From: DATFEN01 sp035691285
GTDB lineage: Bacteria; Acidobacteriota; Vicinamibacteria; Fen-336
Direction of reading: 5' to 3'
DNA length: 8,683 nt
NCBI GenBank assembly: GCA_035691285.1
Contig: DASSJI010000276.1
Location: 1 to 8,683 of the forward strand
Positions within the stretch are counted from its first letter, which is position 1. Each line of letters opens with the position of its first letter. The translations under genes were made by a program, and so were the position numbers. The notes beneath the pieces were generated by a model. The model saw nothing but the letters and a program-made list of their open reading frames with translations. It was not told the DNA's origin and ran no database searches. Positions 1 through 5,960 of the stretch are shown here, in pieces.

Positions 1-1
1 C

Positions 2-505
2 CTCGAGGCCGCGAGCCCGTTCGCGGTGATCGCCCCCGAGGCCCTCGTCGAGGCCGCGACGTTCCTGAAGGACGATCCCGAGCTCGCCTTCGACAACCTC
101 CTCTGCCTGTCCGGTGTCGACTACCCGAAGGAGACGCCTCCGCGGATGGAGGTCGTGTACCACCTGCTGTCCTATGCGCACGCGCACCAGTTCGTGCTGA
201 AGGCGCACGTGCCGCGAGAGGACCCGCGCCTCCCGACCGTGGAGAGGACCTGGGGCGTCGCCAACTGGCACGAGCGCGAGGCCTACGACCTGTTCGGCAT
301 CGTGTTCGAGGGGCACTCCGACCTGCGCCGCATCCTGCTCCCCGACGACTGGGAAGGGCATCCGCTGCGCAAGGACTGGCAGGACCCGGACTTCTACAAC
401 GGCATGCACGTCAAGCCGACGCCGCAGATGGCCGAGCGCGCGATGGGCGGCGAGACGATCGGCGTCGGGCCGTTCGATTTCACTCCGCCGAACAGACACG
501 TATGA
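2..505 (+). CDS. nuoC: NADH-quinone oxidoreductase subunit C (NuoC), 5' end truncated by window
   Basis: NuoC is the 30-kDa-type subunit of the peripheral arm of complex I. It packs against NuoD near the quinone site and carries no cofactor. The open frame runs from base 2 without a stop, giving 167 visible residues. A GTG at 26 is in frame, but the residues before it (LEAASPFA) look like normal NuoC, so the real start is probably off the window. The diagnostic C-terminal signature is clear: EREAYDLFGIVFEGH followed by LRRILLPDDWEGHPLRKDW. NuoC is a separate protein here, not fused to NuoD as in E. coli. Its TGA stop (503-505) overlaps an ATG at 502, the ATGA arrangement typical of a coupled next gene. 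That ATG does not begin nuoD; it opens a short frame through an inserted repeat. Family assignment is secure; only the N-terminus is unknown. Confidence 0.96.
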   Translation, partial: LEAASPFAVIAPEALVEAATFLKDDPELAFDNLLCLSGVDYPKETPPRMEVVYHLLSYAHAHQFVLKAHVPREDPRLPTVERTWGVANWHEREAYDLFGIVFEGHSDLRRILLPDDWEGHPLRKDWQDPDFYNGMHVKPTPQMAERAMGGETIGVGPFDFTPPNRHV

Positions 506-660
506 CCACGGCCGGGACAACCACGGACAACCACAGAGATCCCAGAGGAACGAACGGAGAGAGCACAGAGAAGATGACGATGACGGCAACATCCCTCACT
601 CCGTGTGCTCTCCGGGCCCTCTCTGTGTCCTCTGTGGTTGTCTTGGCCGGAGTTGCTTGA
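502..660 (+). CDS. 52-codon ORF bridging nuoC and nuoD through the repeat (possible coupling ORF)
   Basis: An ATG at 502 overlaps the nuoC stop as ATGA, and the frame stays open for 52 codons across the whole palindrome. It ends in a TGA at 658-660 that shares its last base with the nuoD ATG (TGATG). The predicted peptide starts MTTAGTTTDNHR and ends in a hydrophobic stretch (ALRALSVSSVVVLAGVA). Composition follows the repeat, and the peptide resembles no family I know, so a functional product is doubtful. The geometry would let ribosomes that finish nuoC re-initiate, traverse and melt the hairpin, and stop at the nuoD start. The open frame could also be chance, since repeats of this kind often give spurious ORFs. 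Low confidence as a gene, moderate interest as a coupling device. Confidence 0.3.
   Translation: MTTAGTTTDNHRDPRGTNGESTEKMTMTATSLTPCALRALSVSSVVVLAGVA
507..652. repeat. Imperfect long inverted repeat of the ACCACAGAG type between nuoC and nuoD
   Basis: The two halves are near reverse complements. The left outer arm GGCCGGGACAACCAC (510-524) matches the reverse complement of 634-648, GGCCAAGACAACCAC. Farther in, AGAG/CACAGAG/GGAGAG-type words occur on both sides. The centre is a small hairpin, GATG (579-582) facing CATC (590-593). The left arm carries an extra tandem copy of the 10-mer GGACAACCAC (515-524 and 525-534), which explains the length difference between the arms. Purine-rich 'ACCACAGAG...ACACAGAG' palindromes are, from general knowledge, a dispersed intergenic repeat in many uncultured GC-rich bacteria; calling this one a member is recognition by eye. 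It carries no transposase. It is the only sizeable spacer inside the nuo cluster, so it is probably a later insertion. Confidence 0.75.
649..652 (+). promoter_or_regulatory. Shine-Dalgarno site of nuoD, at the edge of the repeat
   Basis: GGAG at 649-652 lies 7 bases before the ATG at 660, good spacing for a ribosome binding site. It supports 660 as the nuoD start over an in-frame upstream codon at 603, which would add a 19-residue leader encoded by the repeat. The GGAG continues directly from the terminal GGCC of the right arm, so it sits at the foot of the predicted stem. Confidence 0.6.
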
Positions 661-1817
661 TGGCGACGAGCGCCGACTGGAAGCTCGACGAGCTCGACAC
701 CGACGAGATGGTGCTCCAGATGGGGCCCCAGCACCCGTCCACCCACGGCGTGCTGCGCATCGAGCTCCGCACCGACGGCGAGGTGGTCAAGGGCGCGCGT
801 CCCCACATCGGCTACCTGCACCGCTGCTTCGAGAAGCACGCCGAGAACGTCGACTACCCCGGCGTGATCCCCTACACCGACCGGATGGACTACGTGGCCT
901 CGATGGGCAACAGCCTTGGCTACGCCCTGGCGGTGGAGAAGCTCATGGCCATCGAGCCCGGGCCGTACGTCCAGACGATCCGCGTGATCATGGCCGAGCT
1001 GCAGCGGATCGCCTCCCACTGCATCGCGGTCGGGACGTACGGGATGGACATCGGCGCCTTCACGCCCTTCCTTCACCTATTGCGCGACCGCGAGAAGATC
1101 CTCGACCTCTTCGAGTGGACCTGCGGCGCGCGGCTCCTCTACAACTACAACTGGGTCGGCGGCGTTTCCCACGACCTGCCCGACGGCTTCGTCAAGGCCT
1201 GCCGCCAGTTCCTGCGCGAGTTCGAGGCGATCACCTTCCCCGAGCTGATGGACCTGCTGATCGGCAACAAGATCTTCGTCAAGCGCACGGCGGGGGTCGG
1301 CGTCTGCACGCCGGAGCTGGCGATCAGCTACGACCTGACCGGGCCGAACCTGCGCGGCAGCGGCCCGCCCCGCGACCTGCGCAAGGACGAGCCGTACTCC
1401 GGCTACGAGAGCTACGACTTCCAGGTGTGCGTCGGGAAGGGCGAGTACGGTCCGGTGGGCTCCTGCTTCGACCGGAACATCGTCCGGGCCCTCGAGATGG
1501 CCGAGAGCGCCAAGATCCTCCACCAGGCCCTCGACCGCCTGGAGAAGCTCGAGAAGACCGACGTCCGCGAGAAGGTGCCGAAGCGCGTCAAGCCGGCCAA
1601 GGGCGAGATCTACTTCAGGAGCGAGGCGCCCCGCGGGCAGCTCGGCTACTACGTCGTGGCCGACGGCACCGGGGTCAACCCGTACCGCGTCAAGGTCAAG
1701 AGCCCCTGCTTCACGGCCATGAGCGTCTTCCACGTGCTGGCCCGGGGCATGTACGTCGCCGACATCATCGCCCTCATCGGGTCCCTCGACGTGGTTCTCG
1801 GGGAGATCGACCGCTAG
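660..1817 (+). CDS. nuoD: NADH-quinone oxidoreductase subunit D (NuoD)
   Basis: NuoD is the 49-kDa-type complex I subunit. It forms most of the quinone-reduction pocket together with NuoB and NuoH at the membrane surface. The product is 385 residues from the ATG at 660, normal for an unfused NuoD. The N-terminal GPQHPSTHGVLR loop (residues 22-33) includes His29, equivalent by spacing to the quinone-ligand His38 of Thermus Nqo4. Tyr78 in YTDRMDYVASMGN corresponds to Tyr87. The signature PHIGYLHRCFEKHAEN follows at 48-63. The C-terminus IGSLDVVLGEIDR is the standard family ending. The frame is also open upstream to 603, but those residues (MCSPGPLCVLCG...) are repeat-derived and unlike NuoD, so 660 is preferred. 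The TAG stop at 1815-1817 abuts the nuoH ATG with no gap, indicating one transcript. Confidence 0.97.
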   Translation: MATSADWKLDELDTDEMVLQMGPQHPSTHGVLRIELRTDGEVVKGARPHIGYLHRCFEKHAENVDYPGVIPYTDRMDYVASMGNSLGYALAVEKLMAIEPGPYVQTIRVIMAELQRIASHCIAVGTYGMDIGAFTPFLHLLRDREKILDLFEWTCGARLLYNYNWVGGVSHDLPDGFVKACRQFLREFEAITFPELMDLLIGNKIFVKRTAGVGVCTPELAISYDLTGPNLRGSGPPRDLRKDEPYSGYESYDFQVCVGKGEYGPVGSCFDRNIVRALEMAESAKILHQALDRLEKLEKTDVREKVPKRVKPAKGEIYFRSEAPRGQLGYYVVADGTGVNPYRVKVKSPCFTAMSVFHVLARGMYVADIIALIGSLDVVLGEIDR

Positions 1818-2999
1818 ATGGACTTCCTGGCCCAGCACCTCAGCGGCGCGTTCGCCGGCCAGCCGGCCTGGCTCCTGGGGTTCGTCACGGCGCTCATCTG
1901 CGCGGCCGTGCTGGTGGGCTTCATGGCGCTCGGGCCGATCGCGTACGTCTACGCCGAGACCAAGCTCGCCGGCTTCATGCAGGACCGCATCGGGCCGAAG
2001 CGCGTCGGCCCCCACGGCCTGCTCCAGACCATCGCCGACGCCGTCAAGCTGCTGTTCAAGGAGGCGATCTACCCGGCGGCGGCCGACAAGTTCCTCTTCG
2101 TCCTGGCGCCGTGCCTGGTCGTGGTGGGCGCCTTCCTCGGCTTCGTCGTGATCCCGTTCGGCGGGAGGCTGCAGACGGCCGACCTCAACGTCGGCCTCTT
2201 CTACGTGGTCGCGGTCTCGAGCCTGTCCACCGTCGGCATCATCATGGCGGGCTGGGCTTCGAACAACAAGTACGCGCTCTACGGCGCCATGCGCTCGGCG
2301 GCCCAGATCGTCTCGTACGAGATCCCGGCGGTGTTCAGCCTGCTGATCGTGGTGATGATCGTGGGCAGCCTCTCCCTCCAGGACGTCGTGCAGGCCCAGC
2401 AGGGAGGGCTGTCCCACTGGCTGCTCTTCCGCTACTTCCCGCTCAACGTGATCGCTTTCCTCGTGCTCTTCACCGCCTCCCTGGCCGAGTGCAACCGCGC
2501 CCCCTTCGACATCCCCGAGGCCGAAAGCGAGCTGGTCGCCGGCTTCCACACGGAGTACAGCGGCTTCTTCTTCGCGATGTTCTTCATGGCCGAGTACACG
2601 GAGATGTTCATCGTCTCTGCCGTGGCCTCGGTCCTGTTCCTCGGCGGCTACCTGGCGCCGCTCCCGGCGCTGCAGATGCTCGGCCCCGTCCCCCTCGGCC
2701 CCTTCTGGCTGCTCGCCAAGGCCTTCACCCTCGTCTTCATCATGATGTGGCTGCGCTGGACGCTGCCGCGCCTGCGCGTGGACCAGCTCATGCACGTGGC
2801 GTGGAAGGTGCTGCTGCCGATCTCGATGGGGCTGGCCGTCGTCGTGGGCGGCCTCGTGCTGAGGTGGCCGCAGGGGTTCCCGTTGGACCGCTGGGTCGGC
2901 TGGCCGATCGTGATCGGCATCTTCGTCTATCTCGTCTTCGGCCTGCTCCGCGCGATCCAGTGGAGCCGCGCCCGGATCCGGGCCATGGCCGCCTCGTGA
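1818..2999 (+). CDS. nuoH: NADH-quinone oxidoreductase subunit H (NuoH)
   Basis: NuoH (ND1-type) is the membrane subunit that docks the peripheral arm, lines the quinone tunnel and begins the proton path. The product has 393 residues, longer than the roughly 325 of E. coli NuoH. The first cytoplasmic loop reads AETKLAGFMQDRIGPKRVGP (46-65), matching the family's ER+...Q.R.GPN+VGP motif, although the usual E-R is E-T and the GPN is GPK. The key acidic stretch ECNRAPFDIPEAESELVAGF (224-243), followed by HTEYSG, is intact and carries the E-channel glutamates. About eight hydrophobic helices are evident. Beyond the usual end (about residue 350), an extra hydrophobic segment, GWPIVIGIFVYLVFGLL (361-377), and a basic tail account for the added length. 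The start abuts the nuoD stop; GGGGAG about 13 bases upstream may serve as the ribosome site, with coupling likely. Confidence 0.97.
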   Translation: MDFLAQHLSGAFAGQPAWLLGFVTALICAAVLVGFMALGPIAYVYAETKLAGFMQDRIGPKRVGPHGLLQTIADAVKLLFKEAIYPAAADKFLFVLAPCLVVVGAFLGFVVIPFGGRLQTADLNVGLFYVVAVSSLSTVGIIMAGWASNNKYALYGAMRSAAQIVSYEIPAVFSLLIVVMIVGSLSLQDVVQAQQGGLSHWLLFRYFPLNVIAFLVLFTASLAECNRAPFDIPEAESELVAGFHTEYSGFFFAMFFMAEYTEMFIVSAVASVLFLGGYLAPLPALQMLGPVPLGPFWLLAKAFTLVFIMMWLRWTLPRLRVDQLMHVAWKVLLPISMGLAVVVGGLVLRWPQGFPLDRWVGWPIVIGIFVYLVFGLLRAIQWSRARIRAMAAS

Positions 3000-3009
3000 G
3001 GACGCCGCG

Positions 3010-3615
3010 ATGAGACAGTGGCTCGACGACCTCTGGGAGGGCTTCTACACGGTCCTCGTCGGCATGCGGATAACGTGGCGGCACCTGTTCGTTAAGAAGG
3101 TCACTCTCCACTACCCGGAGGAGCGCTGGGCCCTGCCGCCCCGCTCGCGGATGCGCCTGTTCATGAAGTACGAGGACTGCATCGGCTGCGGGCAGTGCGT
3201 GCGCGCGTGCCCGGTGCAGTGCATCTACATCAAGGCCGAGAAGCGGCCCGCGACGGCGCCGGCCATCTTCGCGGCGAACGGCCAGCCCATCAAGCTCGAC
3301 GTCCACGTCTTCGACATCGACATGTCGCTGTGCTGCTACTGCAACCTGTGCACGTACCCTTGCCCGACGGACTGCATCTACATGACGCCGGAGTACGAGT
3401 TCGCCAGCGACGACCTGTCGCACCACCTCTACCGCTTCGCGAAGAAGAACGCGAAGTTCCTGACCGTGAACCCGAAGCCGCCGGCCCCGGCTCCGCCCAA
3501 GCCGGCGCCACCGGCCGCGGCCCCTCCGGCCGCGGCCCCTCCGGCCGGCGCCCCGCCGGCTCCGCAGGCGCCTCCCGCACCGCAGACGCCGCCGGCGCCA
3601 CCGGCCGGAGCCTGA
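3010..3615 (+). CDS. nuoI: NADH-quinone oxidoreductase subunit I (NuoI), two [4Fe-4S], with Pro/Ala-rich tail
   Basis: NuoI is the TYKY-type ferredoxin subunit that passes electrons through clusters N6a/N6b towards NuoB. The product has 201 residues. An amphipathic N-terminus (LWEGFYTVLVGMRITWRHLF) is followed by two 4Fe-4S motifs: Cys57, 60, 63 and 67 (CIGCGQCVRACP) and Cys108, 111, 114 and 118 (CCYCNLCTYPCP). Each is followed by the extra Cys that completes the partner cluster in this fold (CPVQCI, CPTDCI). The core ends near residue 154. Residues 155-201 are an almost pure Pro/Ala tail with a few Gln, Gly, Lys and Thr, not part of the usual NuoI. The start has GAGGA (2998-3002) overlapping the nuoH stop, 7 bases before the ATG. 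nuoJ begins 3 bases after its stop. The CCYCNLCTYPCP form reminds me of FCB-group sequences. Confidence 0.96.
   Translation: MRQWLDDLWEGFYTVLVGMRITWRHLFVKKVTLHYPEERWALPPRSRMRLFMKYEDCIGCGQCVRACPVQCIYIKAEKRPATAPAIFAANGQPIKLDVHVFDIDMSLCCYCNLCTYPCPTDCIYMTPEYEFASDDLSHHLYRFAKKNAKFLTVNPKPPAPAPPKPAPPAAAPPAAAPPAGAPPAPQAPPAPQTPPAPPAGA
3511..3540 (+). repeat. Two perfect tandem 15-bp copies in the NuoI tail
   Basis: CCGGCCGCGGCCCCT occurs twice head to tail (3511-3525 and 3526-3540), and a third partial copy starts at 3541 (CCGGCC). Each copy encodes the five-residue unit PAAAP. The repeat length is a multiple of three, so slippage here would lengthen or shorten the Pro/Ala tail without breaking the frame. 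Confidence 0.85.
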
Positions 3616-3618
3616 GCC

Positions 3619-4119
3619 ATGAGCGGAAGCGACATCGTCTTCCTGCTGCTCGCGGCGATCACGGTCGGCTCGGCGGCCGTGTGCGTGTTCGCGCGGAGCC
3701 TCATCTACAGCGCCTTCGCCCTGCTGTTCACGTTCTTCGGGGTCGCGGGCCTCTATCTCCTCCTCGGCGCCGACTTCCTCGCGGCGACGCAGCTCCTCAT
3801 CTACGTGGGCGGGATCCTGGTCCTGCTGCTGTTCGGCGTGATGCTGACGCACAAGCTCTACGACCTCGATCTCCGCAGCGAGGTGCACCAGTTCTGGGCG
3901 TCGCTGGTCGTCTTCGGGTTCCTCTTCGCGATCCTGGCCGTCAACATCCACCGCACGCCCTGGCGCCTCGGCCCGGGCCGGCCGCCCGCGCCGACGACCG
4001 CGGAGATCGGCCGGGAGTTCATGGGCGCGTGGCTGCTGCCCTTCGAGGCGGCCTCGATCCTCCTGCTCGTGGCCCTGATCGGCGCGGCGATGATCGTGCG
4101 CCGGAAGAAGGAAGCATGA
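3619..4119 (+). CDS. nuoJ: NADH-quinone oxidoreductase subunit J (NuoJ)
   Basis: NuoJ (ND6-type) is a small membrane subunit of complex I whose third helix, with its pi-bulge, couples quinone reduction to proton movement. The product has 166 residues, a usual length. Five hydrophobic helices are visible. The conserved block LLLGADFLAATQLLIYVGGILVLLLFGVML is at about 47-76, with Tyr62 in the YVGG motif. The late helix block has LLPFEAASILLLVALIGA (139-156), the second NuoJ signature. A polar Pro/Arg loop (113-130) separates the two. The start has GGAG (3607-3610) 8 bases upstream, inside the end of nuoI. The stop overlaps the nuoK start as ATGA. Confidence 0.96.
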   Translation: MSGSDIVFLLLAAITVGSAAVCVFARSLIYSAFALLFTFFGVAGLYLLLGADFLAATQLLIYVGGILVLLLFGVMLTHKLYDLDLRSEVHQFWASLVVFGFLFAILAVNIHRTPWRLGPGRPPAPTTAEIGREFMGAWLLPFEAASILLLVALIGAAMIVRRKKEA

Positions 4120-4421
4120 TCGGCCTGCAGCACTACCTGCTCGTCTCGGCGGCGCTCTTCTCGCTCGGCATCCTCGGGGTGCTGACGCGGCGGAACGCGG
4201 TCAACGTCCTGATGGGCATCGAGCTCATCCTCAACTCGGCGAACCTGAACCTGGTGGCGTTCTCGCGCTACGGCGCCGGGAACCTGAACGGCCAGCTCTT
4301 CGCCGTGTTCGTGATCGTGATCGCCGCGGCCGAGGTGGCCGTGGCGCTGGCCATCGTGCTCACGCTGTATCGCCTGCGGCGCACGCCGAACCTGGACGCC
4401 GCGGATCTGCTGCGCGGATGA
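4116..4421 (+). CDS. nuoK: NADH-quinone oxidoreductase subunit K (NuoK)
   Basis: NuoK (ND4L-type) is a three-helix subunit and part of the proton pathway between NuoJ and the antiporter-like subunits. The product has 101 residues, the standard length. Glu36 (in LMGIELILNSANLNLVAF) and Glu73 (in VIAAAEVAVALAIVL) match the two essential membrane glutamates. The start is fixed by the ATGA overlap with the nuoJ stop and by a strong GAAGGAAG purine run just upstream. The same frame is open far upstream, but only as a shadow of nuoI and nuoJ. In E. coli nuoL and nuoM would follow; here nuoN starts within a few bases. Confidence 0.96.
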   Translation: MIGLQHYLLVSAALFSLGILGVLTRRNAVNVLMGIELILNSANLNLVAFSRYGAGNLNGQLFAVFVIVIAAAEVAVALAIVLTLYRLRRTPNLDAADLLRG

Positions 4422-4425
4422 CTTC

Positions 4426-5913
4426 GTGCAAGAGATAGCCCGCAGCCTGCCGCACTTCGGCGCCGAGCTGGTGCTGACCGTCGCGCTCCTGCTCGTGGTG
4501 CTCGTGGACGCGAGCGGGATGCGCGGCCGCAACGGCCTCTGCCGCGCCCTGACGGTGCTCGGGCTCCTGGGCGCGCTGCCCCTCGGGGCCGTCTCGGGGC
4601 GGGTGGCCGACGAGATCTGGAGCGGGATGCTCGTGGCCGACCCGCTTGGCGCCTTCTTCAAGGTCCTGCTCGTCGCGGCGTCGCTGCTCCTGGTGCTGGC
4701 CTTCACCTTCCGCAACTCCTCGGAGCTGCACGGCCTGGGCCACGGCGAGTTCTACGCGCTGCTCCTGGCCGTGACGATCTCGAACCTGCTCCTGGCCGCG
4801 GCCAACGACATCGCGATGCTGTACCTGGCCCTGGAGATGGTCTCGATCACCTCCTACGTCATGGTCGCGTACCTCAAGGGCGACCGGCTCTCCAACGAGG
4901 CCTCGCTCAAGTACGTGCTGTTCGGCGCGGTCTCGACTGGCGTGATGCTCTACGGACTGTCCCTCCTCTACGGCCTCGCCGGGACCACGTCGATCCCGGC
5001 CCTGCGCGACTTCGTGGCCGCGGGCGTCCCCGCCGAAGGCCGCGGCGCCCTCTACCTGATCGCGCTCCTGACCCTGGCCGGGTTCGGCTTCAAGACCGCC
5101 TCGGTGCCCTTCCACTTCTGGTGTCCGGACGTCTACCAGGGCGCGGCGACGCCGGTGACGGCGTTCCTCTCCGTCGCTCCCAAGGCGGCGGGCTTCGCGA
5201 TCCTGCTGCGCTTCTTCTTCGGCGCCCTCTCGACCCGCGGCGCCGGAGCGTGGGACTACGCCTGGACCATCGACTGGGTGCAGCTCCTGATCGCGGTGTC
5301 GGTGGCCACCATGACCCTCGGCAACGTGGCCGCCCTGACCCAGACCAACATGAAGCGGTTGCTCGCCTATTCGTCCATCGCACACGCCGGCTTCCTCATG
5401 ATGGGCGTCGTGGCGCTCAGCGAGAACGGCGCCCGCGGCCTGCTCGTCTACCTGTTCGCGTACCTGTTCATGAACCTGGGCGCGTTCCTGGTCGTCACGC
5501 TCATCCACCACCACGAGGGCACCTTCGACCTGCGCGACTATCCGGGGATGCATCGGCGCCAGCCCTTCCTCACCGTGGCGATGGCGATCTTCCTGCTCTC
5601 GCTCATGGGCATCCCGCCCCTCGTGGGCTTCATGGGCAAGCTCTACGTGTTCGCCGCGATCATCGAGCGCGGCCCCGCGTGGTACGCCGTGGTGGCCGCC
5701 GTGAACGCGGCCGTGGCGGCCTACTACTACGCGCGCATCATGAAGACCATGATCATCGACGAGGCCGCTTCCGAGCGGCCCGCGATCCGGCTCCACGGCG
5801 CGGACTTCGCCTGGGTGCTGATCTTCGTCCTGGGCAACGTGCTGCCCCTCTTCTTCTGGTCGGCGATCGAGGGCTGGGCGCGCTCCTCCCTGGCCCTCTA
5901 CGCCCGGCTCTGA
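4426..5913 (+). CDS. nuoN: NADH-quinone oxidoreductase subunit N (NuoN), GTG start
   Basis: NuoN (ND2-type) is one of the antiporter-like, proton-pumping membrane subunits of complex I. The product has 495 residues with about 14 hydrophobic helices, the usual bacterial size. The core charged residues are present: Glu137 (YLALEMVSITSYVMVAYLKG), Lys223 and His230 (GFGFKTASVPFHFWCPDVYQ), Lys253 (VAPKAAGF), Lys310 and His320 (QTNMKRLLAYSSIAHAGF) and Lys405 (PPLVGFMGKLYVF). The PDVYQGAATPVTAFLSVAPK and EASLKYVLFGA blocks favour NuoN over NuoL/NuoM. The GTG at 4426 is the first plausible start in frame, 4 bases after the nuoK stop, and only a weak purine stretch precedes it. An ATG at 4418 overlapping the nuoK stop is out of frame and ends after six codons. 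nuoN is the last nuo gene in the window. Confidence 0.95.
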   Translation: MQEIARSLPHFGAELVLTVALLLVVLVDASGMRGRNGLCRALTVLGLLGALPLGAVSGRVADEIWSGMLVADPLGAFFKVLLVAASLLLVLAFTFRNSSELHGLGHGEFYALLLAVTISNLLLAAANDIAMLYLALEMVSITSYVMVAYLKGDRLSNEASLKYVLFGAVSTGVMLYGLSLLYGLAGTTSIPALRDFVAAGVPAEGRGALYLIALLTLAGFGFKTASVPFHFWCPDVYQGAATPVTAFLSVAPKAAGFAILLRFFFGALSTRGAGAWDYAWTIDWVQLLIAVSVATMTLGNVAALTQTNMKRLLAYSSIAHAGFLMMGVVALSENGARGLLVYLFAYLFMNLGAFLVVTLIHHHEGTFDLRDYPGMHRRQPFLTVAMAIFLLSLMGIPPLVGFMGKLYVFAAIIERGPAWYAVVAAVNAAVAAYYYARIMKTMIIDEAASERPAIRLHGADFAWVLIFVLGNVLPLFFWSAIEGWARSSLALYARL

Positions 5914-5960
5914 CGCCGGCGCCCGCGCGCTACCGCCGCTTCGCGTGCGCCGCGCTCGGG

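Noticed and set aside
507..652. CRISPR-like array
   Set aside because: The repeated words are inverted and irregular, with no spacers of even length and no cas genes nearby.
480..1076. 198-codon - strand open frame that includes a TTEDTE-like motif
   Set aside because: It is antisense to nuoD plus the repeat. The TTEDTE-type peptide is a known kind of spurious translation of ACCACAGAG repeats.
1077..2795. 572-codon - strand open frame antisense to nuoD/nuoH
   Set aside because: Composition (His, Glu, Asp, Arg-rich, no domains) is typical of antisense shadows of GC-rich genes.
605..3013. 802-codon + strand open frame across nuoD and nuoH
   Set aside because: It is very rich in Arg, Pro, Ala and Gly, matches no family, and is the off-frame reading of two clear nuo genes in GC-rich DNA.
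3429..3704. - strand Gly/Ala-rich open frame opposite the NuoI tail
   Set aside because: It is the complement of the Pro/Ala repeat; low complexity only, not a gene.
5914..5960. Terminator or promoter between nuoN and the glycosyltransferase
   Set aside because: The 47 bases are GC-rich with only weak inverted matches, no T tract and no -10-like box.
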